Source of the DNA: Gammaproteobacteria bacterium
GTDB lineage: Bacteria > Pseudomonadota > Gammaproteobacteria > Steroidobacterales > UBA11654
Reading direction: 5' to 3'
DNA: 56,349 nt
Assembly: GCA_029941465.1 (NCBI GenBank)
Contig: JAPYQN010000008.1
Coordinates: 1-56,349 of the forward strand
The position numbers were made by a program, and so were the translations under genes. The number at the start of each line of letters is the position of its first letter. The first letter of the stretch is position 1. A model generated the notes under the pieces. It saw only the letters and a program-made list of their open reading frames with translations, was not told the DNA's origin and did no database searches. Of this stretch, positions 24,644-34,055 are shown piece by piece.

Positions 24644-24644
24644 T

Positions 24645-25094
24645 TTGAAACCAACTCATGAATACTTTATGGGACTTGCTCTCGAGCAGGCCAAAAAAGC
24701 TGAAAGCTGTGGAGAGGTCCCTGTTGGCGCAGTCTTTATTGATGATGATCAGGTCATAGCAGAGGCTGGTAATGCATCAATTATTTTAAGTGACCCCACA
24801 GCTCATGCAGAGATAGTAACACTTAGGGAGGCAGCAGAAAAAAAAGGGAATTACAGGTTAGGAGGAACCCTTTTTGTAACCCTAGAACCTTGTATCATGT
24901 GCATGGGAGCATTAATCCATGCTCGAGTAAAGAAACTAATATTTGGAGCTTATGACCCTAGATCTGGAGCAGCTTTATCTGTCTATAACTTCTCAGATTC
25001 CCCTCATCTTAATCACCGAATTGAGGTTGAAGGAGGAATTTTAGAGAGAGAGTCTCAGCTATTGCTTAAAGATTTTTTTATAGCTCGACGCTAA
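24645..25094 (+). CDS. tadA: tRNA-specific adenosine deaminase
   Basis: 149 residues. Deaminates A34 to inosine in tRNA-Arg(ACG). The zinc site is complete: HAE at 54-56 and PCIMC at 82-86. TTG 24645 is taken as the start because family members begin about eight residues before the FMGLALEQA block. In many gammaproteobacteria tadA directly follows guaA, so this marks the right edge of the DNA inserted between them. It may now depend on read-through from the accessory operon. Confidence 0.95.
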   Translation: MKPTHEYFMGLALEQAKKAESCGEVPVGAVFIDDDQVIAEAGNASIILSDPTAHAEIVTLREAAEKKGNYRLGGTLFVTLEPCIMCMGALIHARVKKLIFGAYDPRSGAALSVYNFSDSPHLNHRIEVEGGILERESQLLLKDFFIARR

Positions 25095-25164
25095 GGAGTT
25101 ATAGCTTAGTCTGTAAATTTTTCAAGGTTTAAAACTTAATACTGGAAAGCCACCATAGATATAT

Positions 25165-25719
25165 TTAACGTCTTTTGGATAGAGCAATCTCTTTGAAATT
25201 AAGATGATTAAATTCAAATATGCCTCCAGGAGTCAATGAATTTGAAACTTGCTGGCGCCAGTCATAATGCATACCTATATTGCCTGACTTGGGTGGGTTA
25301 ACTTTAAAAATTACAGTGTAGGTTTGATCAACGGCCCCAGGTAATTTAATGTTCTGCGCGTAATGAAGATTATCTGACATGTTCAGATGAGGCATGAGAT
25401 TAACCGTTAATGTTTTATTAGTTTTTTCATTAGCAATAACCGCTGTCACGTCTAGATAAGCAACATGCCCTCCAACTGGAGATCCTGAAGGTGCATTATC
25501 AGACCAGTTGGCAATTACCTCTAAGTGAACATCAGTTTCATTTTCATTTAGAAAAAAATTAGCACCTTGAACATCATCCTTAATTCCACCTTCAAATATT
25601 AAGTCAATCCCAGGTTTTATTGATGATTCACCAATAATCATTTCTGGTAATGCATTTAACTCTATGGCGAAAAGTCCGATAAGAAGAGATAAAAAATAAT
25701 GTCGATTTTTAATTTTCAT
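25165..25719 (-). CDS. Periplasmic P19/FetP-like iron protein
   Basis: 184 residues with a signal peptide (about 1-24). The mature part follows the Fe2+ transport protein (P19) pattern: VHLEVIANW (His 65, Glu 67), VGGHVAYLDV, and LMPHLNMSDNLHYAQNIKLP followed by YTVIFKVNPP, and a later MHYDW. P19-type proteins bind Cu/Fe in the periplasm and assist Ftr1-type iron uptake. No Ftr1 gene is adjacent. Upstream lie a small membrane-protein gene and a Fur box, consistent with iron-repressed expression. Confidence 0.75.
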   Translation of the reverse strand: MKIKNRHYFLSLLIGLFAIELNALPEMIIGESSIKPGIDLIFEGGIKDDVQGANFFLNENETDVHLEVIANWSDNAPSGSPVGGHVAYLDVTAVIANEKTNKTLTVNLMPHLNMSDNLHYAQNIKLPGAVDQTYTVIFKVNPPKSGNIGMHYDWRQQVSNSLTPGGIFEFNHLNFKEIALSKRR

Positions 25720-25731
25720 TGTTTACTTCCT

Positions 25732-25866
25732 TTAACTGGTCAGGTAGAAAATACCTAACAAAATCAGAACAGTTGATATGGTGCCTTTAATGATAAAAAA
25801 CAAAACTGACCCTTTAATGGTGTAATTCAGGATCTTTTTTTTGTTCGGTTTTATCTTTTCTAACAA
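25732..25866 (-). CDS. 44-residue basic single-TM protein in Fur-controlled unit
   Basis: The minus-strand frame opens with TTG (25864-25866) and ends with TAA 12 nt before the P19-like start. The N-terminus is basic (LLEKIKPNKKKILNYTIKG); the remaining ~25 residues are hydrophobic (FFIIKGTISTVLILLGIF). The gap would otherwise be 346 bp without a gene between the P19-like and DUF1820 genes. Position between a Fur box and an iron protein gene, plus a well-formed positive-inside helix, support it; the non-ATG start and weak ribosome site are against it. Confidence 0.55.
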   Translation of the reverse strand: MLEKIKPNKKKILNYTIKGSVLFFIIKGTISTVLILLGIFYLTS

Positions 25867-25901
25867 CTCAAAAACTCATGATTCATTTAATTAATATACA
25901 T

Positions 25902-25920
25902 AATAATGATAATCATTCTC
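25902..25920 (-). promoter_or_regulatory. Fur box
   Basis: AATAATGATAATCATTCTC matches the classical 19-bp Fur consensus GATAATGATAATCATTATC at 17 of 19 positions. It lies 36 nt upstream of the small membrane-protein gene and about 180 nt upstream of the P19-like gene on the minus strand, and 145 nt upstream of the DUF1820 gene on the other strand. Likely gives iron-dependent repression of the minus-strand pair. Confidence 0.8.
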
Positions 25921-26065
25921 ATTTCAATTAATTTTTTTTCAAGGAACTGAATAAAAAAGTCGACTTTAGTTTTTTTATTAGATTTTTCCACCACGATAAT
26001 AACCCTCTATATAAAATTCTAGGTTATAATTCGATTTATATTTATTGATAGTTTAATCAAACTCA

Positions 26066-26401
26066 ATGGCAACAAAAAACCTGTATAAAATTACTTTTAG
26101 AAATCAAGGTAAACTCTATGAGATTTATGCTAAAAGTGTATCTAACAGCAATTTACTTGGATTTATTGAAATAGAGTCATTGGTTTTTGGAGAAAAAACT
26201 TCCTTAGTTGTTGACCCATCAGAAGAAAAAATAAAAACGGAATTTGAAGGGGTAAAGCGCACCTACATACCGATGCATTCTGTTTTGAGAATAGATGAAG
26301 TTGATAAAGAAGGTGTGAGCAAGGTTAGTAAAGCAGATGGGAATAATGTTACACAGCTACCTAGCACTGTATTTGTCCCTGATGGTAAGTCAAAAACTTA
26401 A
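26066..26401 (+). CDS. DUF1820 protein
   Basis: 111 residues, closely following the family pattern: LYKITFRNQGKLYEIYAKSV, LGFIEIESLVFGEKTSLVVD, FEGVKRTYIPMHSVLRIDEV. A conserved gammaproteobacterial protein of unknown function. It precedes purL, separated by about 20 nt. Confidence 0.92.
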   Translation: MATKNLYKITFRNQGKLYEIYAKSVSNSNLLGFIEIESLVFGEKTSLVVDPSEEKIKTEFEGVKRTYIPMHSVLRIDEVDKEGVSKVSKADGNNVTQLPSTVFVPDGKSKT

Positions 26402-26423
26402 TTATTTAACTCAGGAGTGAATG

Positions 26424-29400
26424 ATGCTCACCATTGAAGGGCCACCATCTCACTCACCTTATCGACTTAACCAACTCTTATCTGAGCTGCAGAATATTGA
26501 TTCATCCATCACCTTAATCGGTGCCCGATATATACATTTCATTGATAACAACAAAGACTTCACTGACAAGGATTATGATGTCTTGAATCCACTACTAAGC
26601 TACGGACCTGATTGGGATCTTGGTGCAACTAAAGGCGATAAAATAATAGTTATTCCTAGGATTGGCACCACCTCTCCATGGTCCAGTAAAGCCACGGATA
26701 TAGCCCATGGTTGTGGATTGTCCAACATCAATAGAGTTGAGCGAGGATTGATATACACATTAGTAGATCTAACTGATGATGAACATCTAAGATCTCGTTG
26801 TGTTACCGCACTCTATGATCGAATGACCCAGCAAGCAATAATGCAATTTGATCAACTTGATAGGATGTTTGATATTGACCAACCTCAATCATTCACAACA
26901 ATCTCAATATTGTCTGAGGGAATCAAGGCTTTGGAAGTAGCAAATATCCAACTAGGTTTAGCGCTTAACAATCAGGAAATGAATTATTTACTAGAACAAT
27001 TCCAAATTCTAGAAAGAGATCCAACGGACGCCGAATTGATGATGTTTGCTCAAGCCAATTCTGAGCATTGTCGCCATAAGGTTTTTAATGCTAAATGGAC
27101 AATAGATGGACAGCCAGAACAATTGAGTCTGTTTGATATGATTAAACACACCTACCAATCAAATTCTGAAGGCGTCCTATCAGCTTATAAGGATAATGCT
27201 GCAGTCATGAGTGGGGGCCAAGGGCATTGGTTTATGCCATCAACTAGCGACCAGAGCTATTCATTTATTGAAGACAATATTCACACTATGATGAAGGTGG
27301 AGACCCATAATCATCCCACAGCCATATCACCCTATCCTGGTGCTGCTACAGGATCAGGAGGAGAAATTAGAGATGAAGCAGCTACTGGCAGAGGCGGAGT
27401 GCCTAAAGCCGGTTTAACAGGTTTCGCGGTGTCTCATTTAAGAATACCTGGCTACATTCAACCTTGGGAGAGGAGTATTGGCAAACCGGACCGAATTGCT
27501 TCTGCACTTGAAATTATGACAGAGGGTCCCATTGGCGGGGCCTCTTTCAACAATGAGTTTGGTCGACCAAATATTCTTGGATTTTTTAGAACGTTTGAGT
27601 TTTCTGAGAATCAAAGTGTGAGCAACTCATGGGGTTATCATAAACCTATTATGATAGTCGGAGGGTTGGGTAATATATCCGAAGCTTCTGTTAACAAGCT
27701 AGACACAGTAAAAGACTCTTTGATTATTGTCTTAGGGGGACCATCTATGCTCATAGGATTAGGAGGCGGTTCTGCGTCATCTCTTAATGCTGGTGTAAGT
27801 AATGAGGATTTAGATTTTGCTTCAGTTCAAAGAGATAACGCCGAGTTGGAAAGGCGAGCCCAAGAAGTCATAAATCGATGTTTCAGTCTAACGTTAGACA
27901 CAGAATACAAGGGAGAGAATCCGATTCTCCTTATTCATGATGTGGGTGCAGGAGGCTTATCAAATGCAGTTCCTGAGATTATAGATCACAGTAAGATGTC
28001 TGCAGATTTAGAGTTAAGGAAAATATTTAATGCTGAACCGGGACTGTCGCCATTAGAAATTTGGTGTAACGAGGCTCAAGAACGCTATGTTCTTTGCATT
28101 GACCCTGAGCACTTAGATTTATTTGATGAGATCTGTCAACGAGAACGCTGTCCTTATGCAGTTATTGGTAAGGTGAATAATCACGGTTATTTAAAAATGA
28201 ATGACTCACATTTTGATAATTTACCAATTGATATGCCGATGGAAGTACTTTTTGGAAACCCGCCTAAAACTCAATTATCTATAAGTAGAGAATCAATTAG
28301 TGTGCTTGATGATTCAATGAAGGGTATCTCGATTGGTGAAGCGTGCGAACGAATTTTAAGATTTCCTACGGTGGCTGATAAAACCTTCTTAATCCATATT
28401 GGTGATCGAACGGTTGGTGGTCTAGTTTCTCAAGATCAATTTGTAGGGCCTTGGCAAGTGCCAGTAAGTGATGTTGGAGTTACCTTAAAAGACCATTACT
28501 CCAAGACAGGGGAGGCAATGGCAATGGGTGAACGAACACCAGTAGCTACAATCAACCCTCCTGCTTCTGGGCGGCTTGCAGTGGCTGAAGCCGTAACAAA
28601 TATTTTGTCTGCTCCCGTCAATGAGATTTCTGACATAAAATTTTCAGCCAATTGGATGTCATCGATTAAGACAGACGCACAAAAACAGGCTCTTTTTGAT
28701 ACTGTTCAGGCGGTAACTTTAGATTTTTGTAGCAAAATTGGTCTAACTATACCTGTAGGTAAGGACTCTTTATCTATGCAGACCACTTGGAGTGAGGAGA
28801 GCTTAGAAAAAGAAATTACAGCGCCACTATCACTTGTTATTTCAGCCTTTGCACCTATTGATAATGTAACGAGAACGATTACTCCACAATTGAAAGTCTC
28901 CAATAATAGTTTGTTGATCTTAATTGATTTAGGTCAAGGGAAGAATAGATTAGGTGGATCTTGTCTAGCCCAAGTTTATTCTCGATCATTGGGAGAACCT
29001 GCTGATGTGGAGAACCCTTTTTGCTTGAAAGATTTTTTTAATGCTGTGACTGAATTAAAATCTTTGGATAAAATTATGGCCTATCATGATCGCTCCGATG
29101 GTGGTTTGTTCGCCACTCTTTCTGAGATGGCATTTGCAGGAAATATGGGTGTTAACATTGATCTTAAAACCGCTTCGAAAGAAGAAAGTCTCAGCCTTCT
29201 ATTTGCTGAAGAGGCAGGCGCTGTAATTCAAATTAATTCTTCTGATTTACAGCTCGTTATGGAAACTTTGAAAAAGTATTCTCTGGATCAATCGGCTGTA
29301 GTGCTTGGCGAGACCACACCATCCAAACAAATCACAATTAAGACCAACCATGCTGATGCTGAAATTTTTGATTTAAGAGCATTAAGGGAGATGTGGTCTG

Positions 29401-30326
29401 AACTGTCTTTTAGGATGCAGTCACTTCGTGATAACCCTGAATTGGCCAAAGAAGCTTTTAATAGTCTACTTGATGAAGATAACCCAGGTTCTAGTTCTAA
29501 GATTACATTTAGTCAGCCAAATAAAGAGGATTTAATGAAATTTAAAGACCAGCGACCAAAAGTAGCTGTTCTTAGAGAGCAGGGAGTAAATAGCCATGTG
29601 GAGATGGCAGTGGCATTCCATAGAGCAGGTTTTGAAGCGGTTGATGTGCATATGACAGATATTATTAGCGGCCGTATTGGGTTAGATGATTTTAAAGGTT
29701 TGGTTGCTTGCGGAGGCTTTTCTTACGGTGATGTTCTAGGAGCAGGGGGAGGATGGGCAAAATCTATATTATTTAACCCTTATGTTAGAAATATATTTGA
29801 GGATTTCTTTAAGCGTCCTGACACTTTTACATTGGGTGTATGTAATGGATGCCAGATGTTATCTCACTTGAGGGACATTATCCCGGGTGCAGATTATTGG
29901 CCACGATTTGTTAAGAATTTATCAGAACAATTTGAGGCTCGGTTAAGTTTGGTTGAAGTTACTAAGAGTTCATCTTTATTGCTTAAAGATATGGAAGGAT
30001 CAATATTGCCAATAGCCACGTCTCACGGGGAAGGGCGAGTTGAGTATTACCATAATGATGATCACAATCAATTAAACCGACACAATCAGGTAATCGTTAG
30101 ATATGTTGATAATTATGGACAACCTACAAATCAATACCCTTCTAATCCAAATGGGTCGATAGATGGGGTTGCAGGATTTTGCTCTGAAGATGGAAGAGTA
30201 ACTATTATTATGCCTCACCCAGAGAGAGTTATCAGAAGCGTGCAGCATTCTTGGTGTTCTAGCGATTGGGATGATAATGGCCCTTGGCTGAAAATTTTTT
30301 ATAATGCTAGAGAATGGATTGATTAA
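26424..30326 (+). CDS. purL: Phosphoribosylformylglycinamidine synthase
   Basis: 1300 residues, the long single-chain proteobacterial form. It makes FGAM from FGAR and glutamine in purine synthesis. Features: the N-terminal PurS-like domain, QANSEHCRHKVFNA, KVETHNHPTAISPYPGAATG (first synthetase active site), a second synthetase domain, and the C-terminal glutaminase with GVCNGCQML and PHPERVIR. ATG 26424 is preferred over the adjacent 26421 because AGGAG then has a 6-nt spacing. The guaA-tadA-purL grouping is the ancestral context. Confidence 0.97.
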   Translation: MLTIEGPPSHSPYRLNQLLSELQNIDSSITLIGARYIHFIDNNKDFTDKDYDVLNPLLSYGPDWDLGATKGDKIIVIPRIGTTSPWSSKATDIAHGCGLSNINRVERGLIYTLVDLTDDEHLRSRCVTALYDRMTQQAIMQFDQLDRMFDIDQPQSFTTISILSEGIKALEVANIQLGLALNNQEMNYLLEQFQILERDPTDAELMMFAQANSEHCRHKVFNAKWTIDGQPEQLSLFDMIKHTYQSNSEGVLSAYKDNAAVMSGGQGHWFMPSTSDQSYSFIEDNIHTMMKVETHNHPTAISPYPGAATGSGGEIRDEAATGRGGVPKAGLTGFAVSHLRIPGYIQPWERSIGKPDRIASALEIMTEGPIGGASFNNEFGRPNILGFFRTFEFSENQSVSNSWGYHKPIMIVGGLGNISEASVNKLDTVKDSLIIVLGGPSMLIGLGGGSASSLNAGVSNEDLDFASVQRDNAELERRAQEVINRCFSLTLDTEYKGENPILLIHDVGAGGLSNAVPEIIDHSKMSADLELRKIFNAEPGLSPLEIWCNEAQERYVLCIDPEHLDLFDEICQRERCPYAVIGKVNNHGYLKMNDSHFDNLPIDMPMEVLFGNPPKTQLSISRESISVLDDSMKGISIGEACERILRFPTVADKTFLIHIGDRTVGGLVSQDQFVGPWQVPVSDVGVTLKDHYSKTGEAMAMGERTPVATINPPASGRLAVAEAVTNILSAPVNEISDIKFSANWMSSIKTDAQKQALFDTVQAVTLDFCSKIGLTIPVGKDSLSMQTTWSEESLEKEITAPLSLVISAFAPIDNVTRTITPQLKVSNNSLLILIDLGQGKNRLGGSCLAQVYSRSLGEPADVENPFCLKDFFNAVTELKSLDKIMAYHDRSDGGLFATLSEMAFAGNMGVNIDLKTASKEESLSLLFAEEAGAVIQINSSDLQLVMETLKKYSLDQSAVVLGETTPSKQITIKTNHADAEIFDLRALREMWSELSFRMQSLRDNPELAKEAFNSLLDEDNPGSSSKITFSQPNKEDLMKFKDQRPKVAVLREQGVNSHVEMAVAFHRAGFEAVDVHMTDIISGRIGLDDFKGLVACGGFSYGDVLGAGGGWAKSILFNPYVRNIFEDFFKRPDTFTLGVCNGCQMLSHLRDIIPGADYWPRFVKNLSEQFEARLSLVEVTKSSSLLLKDMEGSILPIATSHGEGRVEYYHNDDHNQLNRHNQVIVRYVDNYGQPTNQYPSNPNGSIDGVAGFCSEDGRVTIIMPHPERVIRSVQHSWCSSDWDDNGPWLKIFYNAREWID

Positions 30327-30408
30327 AATTCACCATTTTTTACAAAAATAATCGATCTATTTAAATGAAGTAAGTAGAATCTTCATACCGACTTAAAAAC
30401 TAATTAAT

Positions 30409-31662
30409 ATGAATTTGAATAAAATAATTAATGAACTTGATCCTGAATTAGCAAAAGCAGTAAAGCAAGAGGAACAAAGACAAGAGGAGCACATTGAACT
30501 AATTGCTTCTGAAAATTATGCGAGTCAAGCAATTTTGGATTTACAAGGATCCGTGCTCACTAATAAATACGCTGAAGGCTATCCCGGTCGACGCTATTAT
30601 GGGGGTTGTGAGTACGTTGATAAAGCTGAAGCATTAGCTATTGAAAGAGCTAAACAATTGTTTCAGGCAGATTATGCTAATGTTCAACCTCATTCTGGCT
30701 CACAAGCTAATATGGCAGTGTATATGTCTTTACTTAATCCTGGAGACACAATTCTTGGAATGGGTCTTGCTGATGGTGGCCATTTAACCCATGGAGCTAA
30801 AGTTAATTTTTCAGGTAAATTATATCGTTGTATACCCTATGGATTAGATTCAGACACTGGAGAAATTGATTATTCTCAAGTGGAAAGTTTAGCTAAAGAA
30901 CATTCACCAAAAATGATTGTTGCTGGATTTTCAGCTTATTCTCGGATTGCTGATTGGGGAAAATTTAGGATGATAGCTGATTCAATTGGCGCATATTTAA
31001 TGGTCGATATGGCTCATATTGCAGGTTTAGTTGCTGCTGGTTGTTATCCAAACCCTGTGCCCATTGCTGATGTAACAACCTCAACCACCCATAAAACTTT
31101 AAGAGGACCCAGAGGCGGAATAATTTTAGCTAAAGACAATGAAGAAATTCATAGAGCCATAAACAAACAAGTTTTCCCAGGAACACAAGGTGGGCCCTTA
31201 ATGCATATTATTGCGGCAAAGGCTCATGCTTTTCTAGAAGCAATGCAACCTGATTTTATTGGCTATCAAAAACAAGTTATTGAAAATGCCAAACTCATGG
31301 CCAAATTGTTCCAAGATTCAGGATATAGCATTGTTTCTGGCGGTACAGATTGCCATTTATTTTCAGTTGATCTAACCAATCAGAATATCACCGGAGCAGA
31401 TGCCGAAACTGCTTTAGGGCAAGCAAATATTACTTTGAATAAAAATTCTATACCCAATGATACTAAGCCACCAATGGTCACCAGTGGTTTAAGGATTGGG
31501 ACACCTGCAGTTACAACTAGAGGTTTTGGCCACGATGAAATTGTTACCTTAGTTGGAATGATTGATTCGGTGTTAAAAAATCTTGATGACGAGGAAACAA
31601 TTGCATCTATTAAAGCAGAGGTCAAGACACTGTGTCAGAGATTTCCTGTGTATATTACTTAG
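30409..31662 (+). CDS. glyA: Serine hydroxymethyltransferase
   Basis: 417 residues, normal length. PLP enzyme converting serine and THF to glycine and methylene-THF. Signatures: [49 protein letters not shown], and the PLP-lysine block [15 protein letters not shown]. It leads the downstream run of nrdR, rib genes, nusB and thiL; nrdR starts 6 nt after its stop. Confidence 0.98.
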   Translation: MNLNKIINELDPELAKAVKQEEQRQEEHIELIASENYASQAILDLQGSVLTNKYAEGYPGRRYYGGCEYVDKAEALAIERAKQLFQADYANVQPHSGSQANMAVYMSLLNPGDTILGMGLADGGHLTHGAKVNFSGKLYRCIPYGLDSDTGEIDYSQVESLAKEHSPKMIVAGFSAYSRIADWGKFRMIADSIGAYLMVDMAHIAGLVAAGCYPNPVPIADVTTSTTHKTLRGPRGGIILAKDNEEIHRAINKQVFPGTQGGPLMHIIAAKAHAFLEAMQPDFIGYQKQVIENAKLMAKLFQDSGYSIVSGGTDCHLFSVDLTNQNITGADAETALGQANITLNKNSIPNDTKPPMVTSGLRIGTPAVTTRGFGHDEIVTLVGMIDSVLKNLDDEETIASIKAEVKTLCQRFPVYIT

Positions 31663-31668
31663 TCAATT

Positions 31669-32181
31669 ATGTTTTGCCCCTATTGCGGTAATCAGGAAAC
31701 CAAAGTAGTTGATTCACGGTTAGCTGGTGACGGCTATCAAATAAGAAGAAGAAGAGAATGCTTAAAATGCACTGAACGTTTTACCACGTTTGAGTCAGCT
31801 GAACTTGTACTACCAAAACTGGTGAAAAGAGATCAGTCAAGAGAACCCTTTAATGAAAGTAAATTGAGGAATGGGATACTGACTGCAACTGAAAAAAGAC
31901 CAATCAGTATAGAAACAATAGAAGAACTCATTTCAAGAATTGTTATGACGGTTCAAAAATTAGGAGAACGAGAAATACAATCAAGAAAATTGGGTGAAAT
32001 TGTGATGCAAGAGCTTAGAGAAATTGATGAAATTGCTTTTGTTAGGTACGCGTCAGTTTATAGAAGATTCCAAGATGTAGAGGAATTTGAGAAGGAAATT
32101 GAATCGCTCAGAGACACTCCTTCAGCCACAGATACTCGCTCACAGATCTCTATTTTCCCTGAAGAGGAAGATGATTCATGA
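31669..32181 (+). CDS. nrdR: Transcriptional repressor NrdR
   Basis: 170 residues. N-terminal zinc ribbon ([17 protein letters not shown] ... RRRECLKC) and ATP-cone domain ([20 protein letters not shown]). Represses ribonucleotide reductase genes in response to dNTP/ATP balance. Its stop overlaps the ribD ATG (ATGA), so the two are coupled. Confidence 0.97.
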   Translation: MFCPYCGNQETKVVDSRLAGDGYQIRRRRECLKCTERFTTFESAELVLPKLVKRDQSREPFNESKLRNGILTATEKRPISIETIEELISRIVMTVQKLGEREIQSRKLGEIVMQELREIDEIAFVRYASVYRRFQDVEEFEKEIESLRDTPSATDTRSQISIFPEEEDDS

Positions 32182-33254
32182 ATTCTGGAGTGCATCAAAA
32201 GTTCATGCATCATGCTCTTGAGCTAGCAGAAAAAGGCATGTTTAGTTCTAAACCAAATCCAAGAGTGGGTTGTGTGATTGTTAAGGATAATAAAATTATT
32301 GGTGAAGGTTGGCATAGAAAGACAGGAGAAGATCACGCTGAAATCATTGCAATTAAAGAAGCTGAAGGGGCTGCACGAGATGCCACAGTTTATATTTCTT
32401 TAGAACCTTGTACTCATCAAGGCAGGACCCCACCCTGTGTAGATGCATTAGTGAAGGCAAAGGTTAAAGAAGTGGTTTTTTCAATGGTTGACTCAAACCC
32501 TAAAGTGTCTGGTCGAAGCGTAGGCATTTTAGAAGCTAATGGGATTAGAACTATACAGGGAATACTTGAGGATAAAGCCAGAGATTTGAATATGGGTTTT
32601 CATCAACGTATGACCTTAGGAAAACCTTATATCAGAACAAAAATAGCTGCCAGTATTGATGGTCGAACAGCTCTCTCAAACGGAAAAAGTCAGTGGATTA
32701 CTTGCAAGGAATCACGACAAGATGTTCAACAATGGAGAGCAAGAAGTTGTGCCATCCTCACTTCAAGTACAACTGTCTTGACCGATGACCCATCAATGAA
32801 TGTTAGGTTGCCAGATTTTGATGATGATAATCAGCCGTCAAGAATAATAGTGGATAGCCACTTGCAAACTAATGGCAATGAAAAAATATTCACTTTAAGA
32901 GGAGCCAGTGCTGTGTACACATTAAGTGAGAGTGTTTTTGGAGAAGAGAGAGACAATCTAGTGCTAGTTGATGCAGATAACGATCATGTGAGTTTAAAGC
33001 AAGTTTTCAACGATATGGCAAAAAAAGAATTTAACGAAATATTAATTGAAGCAGGATCACAGCTTAATGGGGCATTGTTACAGGAAGATTTAGTTGACGA
33101 GATTATTCTTTATATTGCTCCTTATGTTCTGGGTAATAGTGCAAAAGGCATGTTTGATCTACCCATTTTTTCTGATTTATCAGATAGATTTAATTTTCAT
33201 TTTGAATCCATTGATCGTGTTGGAACAGATCTAAGAATAATATTGAGAAAATAG
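32178..33254 (+). CDS. ribD: Bifunctional riboflavin deaminase/reductase
   Basis: 358 residues. N-terminal deaminase domain with HAEIIAI and [11 protein letters not shown] (zinc ligands), and C-terminal reductase domain beginning [20 protein letters not shown]. Carries out the second and third steps from GTP to riboflavin. Directly after its TAG the frame continues into a relic of ribE. Confidence 0.96.
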   Translation: MNSGVHQKFMHHALELAEKGMFSSKPNPRVGCVIVKDNKIIGEGWHRKTGEDHAEIIAIKEAEGAARDATVYISLEPCTHQGRTPPCVDALVKAKVKEVVFSMVDSNPKVSGRSVGILEANGIRTIQGILEDKARDLNMGFHQRMTLGKPYIRTKIAASIDGRTALSNGKSQWITCKESRQDVQQWRARSCAILTSSTTVLTDDPSMNVRLPDFDDDNQPSRIIVDSHLQTNGNEKIFTLRGASAVYTLSESVFGEERDNLVLVDADNDHVSLKQVFNDMAKKEFNEILIEAGSQLNGALLQEDLVDEIILYIAPYVLGNSAKGMFDLPIFSDLSDRFNFHFESIDRVGTDLRIILRK

Positions 33255-33344
33255 CAGACGTATATTGGAATTATAGCTATTGACGACCTTATAGAATTTG
33301 ATATGTTAGCCAGACATATCGAAGGAATCGTAAAAAGAAAATAG
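33255..33344 (+). pseudogene. C-terminal remnant of riboflavin synthase (ribE)
   Basis: Between ribD and ribB, in the ribD frame after its stop, the codons from about 33285 read [18 protein letters not shown] then TAG (33342-33344). Riboflavin synthase alpha chains end in a block of the form VN(I/L)E(V/F)D(M/L)(L/I)ARY(V/L)E, and ribE usually sits exactly here. No upstream part of the roughly 200-residue enzyme remains. I read it as a deletion scar; the short length leaves some doubt. Confidence 0.6.
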
Positions 33345-33352
33345 AAAAGAGC

Positions 33353-34015
33353 ATGAATAAAACAGATCAAGAAACCATTAATTTTGCATCCATTGAGCAG
33401 ATTATTCACGATCTACGCTCTGGTAAAATGGTCATTATTGTTGATGATGAGAACCGAGAAAATGAAGGTGATCTTATTATTGCTGCTGACAAAGTTAAGC
33501 CAGAGGATATAAACTTTATGACTCACAATTGCAGAGGTTTAATTTGCCTTACTTTGACAAAAAGCAGGTGTAATAAGCTGCGTTTACCTCTCATGGTAAC
33601 CCAAAATTATGATCTAGAATCTACCAATTTTACGGTTTCAATAGATGCATCAGCAGGTATTACAACTGGTAGTTCAGTTCAAGATAGAACGAGAACAGTA
33701 AAGGCTGCAACTAACCCCAACGCAAAACCTGAAGACATAAAACAACCTGGACACATTTTTCCATTGATGGCTGACCCGGGTGGAGTGCTTATCAGAGGAG
33801 GACATACGGAAGCAGGATGTGATTTGACAAGACTTGCTGGATTGACATCAGCAGCAGTCATTGCAGAAATCTTAAGTGAAGATGGCAGTATGGCCAGAAG
33901 ACCTGAACTCATTAAGTTTGCGAGAAAACATCAAATCAAGATTGGCGCTATTGCTGATTTAATTAAATACCGTATTGCAAATGAACAAACTATTAAGAAT
34001 TCAGCACCCAATTAG
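33353..34015 (+). CDS. ribB: 3,4-Dihydroxy-2-butanone 4-phosphate synthase
   Basis: 220 residues, the single-domain RibB form without the GTP cyclohydrolase II half of RibBA. Motifs: [57 protein letters not shown]. It makes the four-carbon unit for lumazine synthesis. I saw no FMN riboswitch in the short leader. Confidence 0.96.
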   Translation: MNKTDQETINFASIEQIIHDLRSGKMVIIVDDENRENEGDLIIAADKVKPEDINFMTHNCRGLICLTLTKSRCNKLRLPLMVTQNYDLESTNFTVSIDASAGITTGSSVQDRTRTVKAATNPNAKPEDIKQPGHIFPLMADPGGVLIRGGHTEAGCDLTRLAGLTSAAVIAEILSEDGSMARRPELIKFARKHQIKIGAIADLIKYRIANEQTIKNSAPN

Positions 34016-34055
34016 AAACATTAGTGATTTAAAGTTTTGAGCTTTAGTTATAAAA

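Noticed and set aside
33255-33352. FMN riboswitch before ribB
   Set aside because: The interval is under 100 nt, lacks the conserved RFN helices, and reads as a ribE relic.
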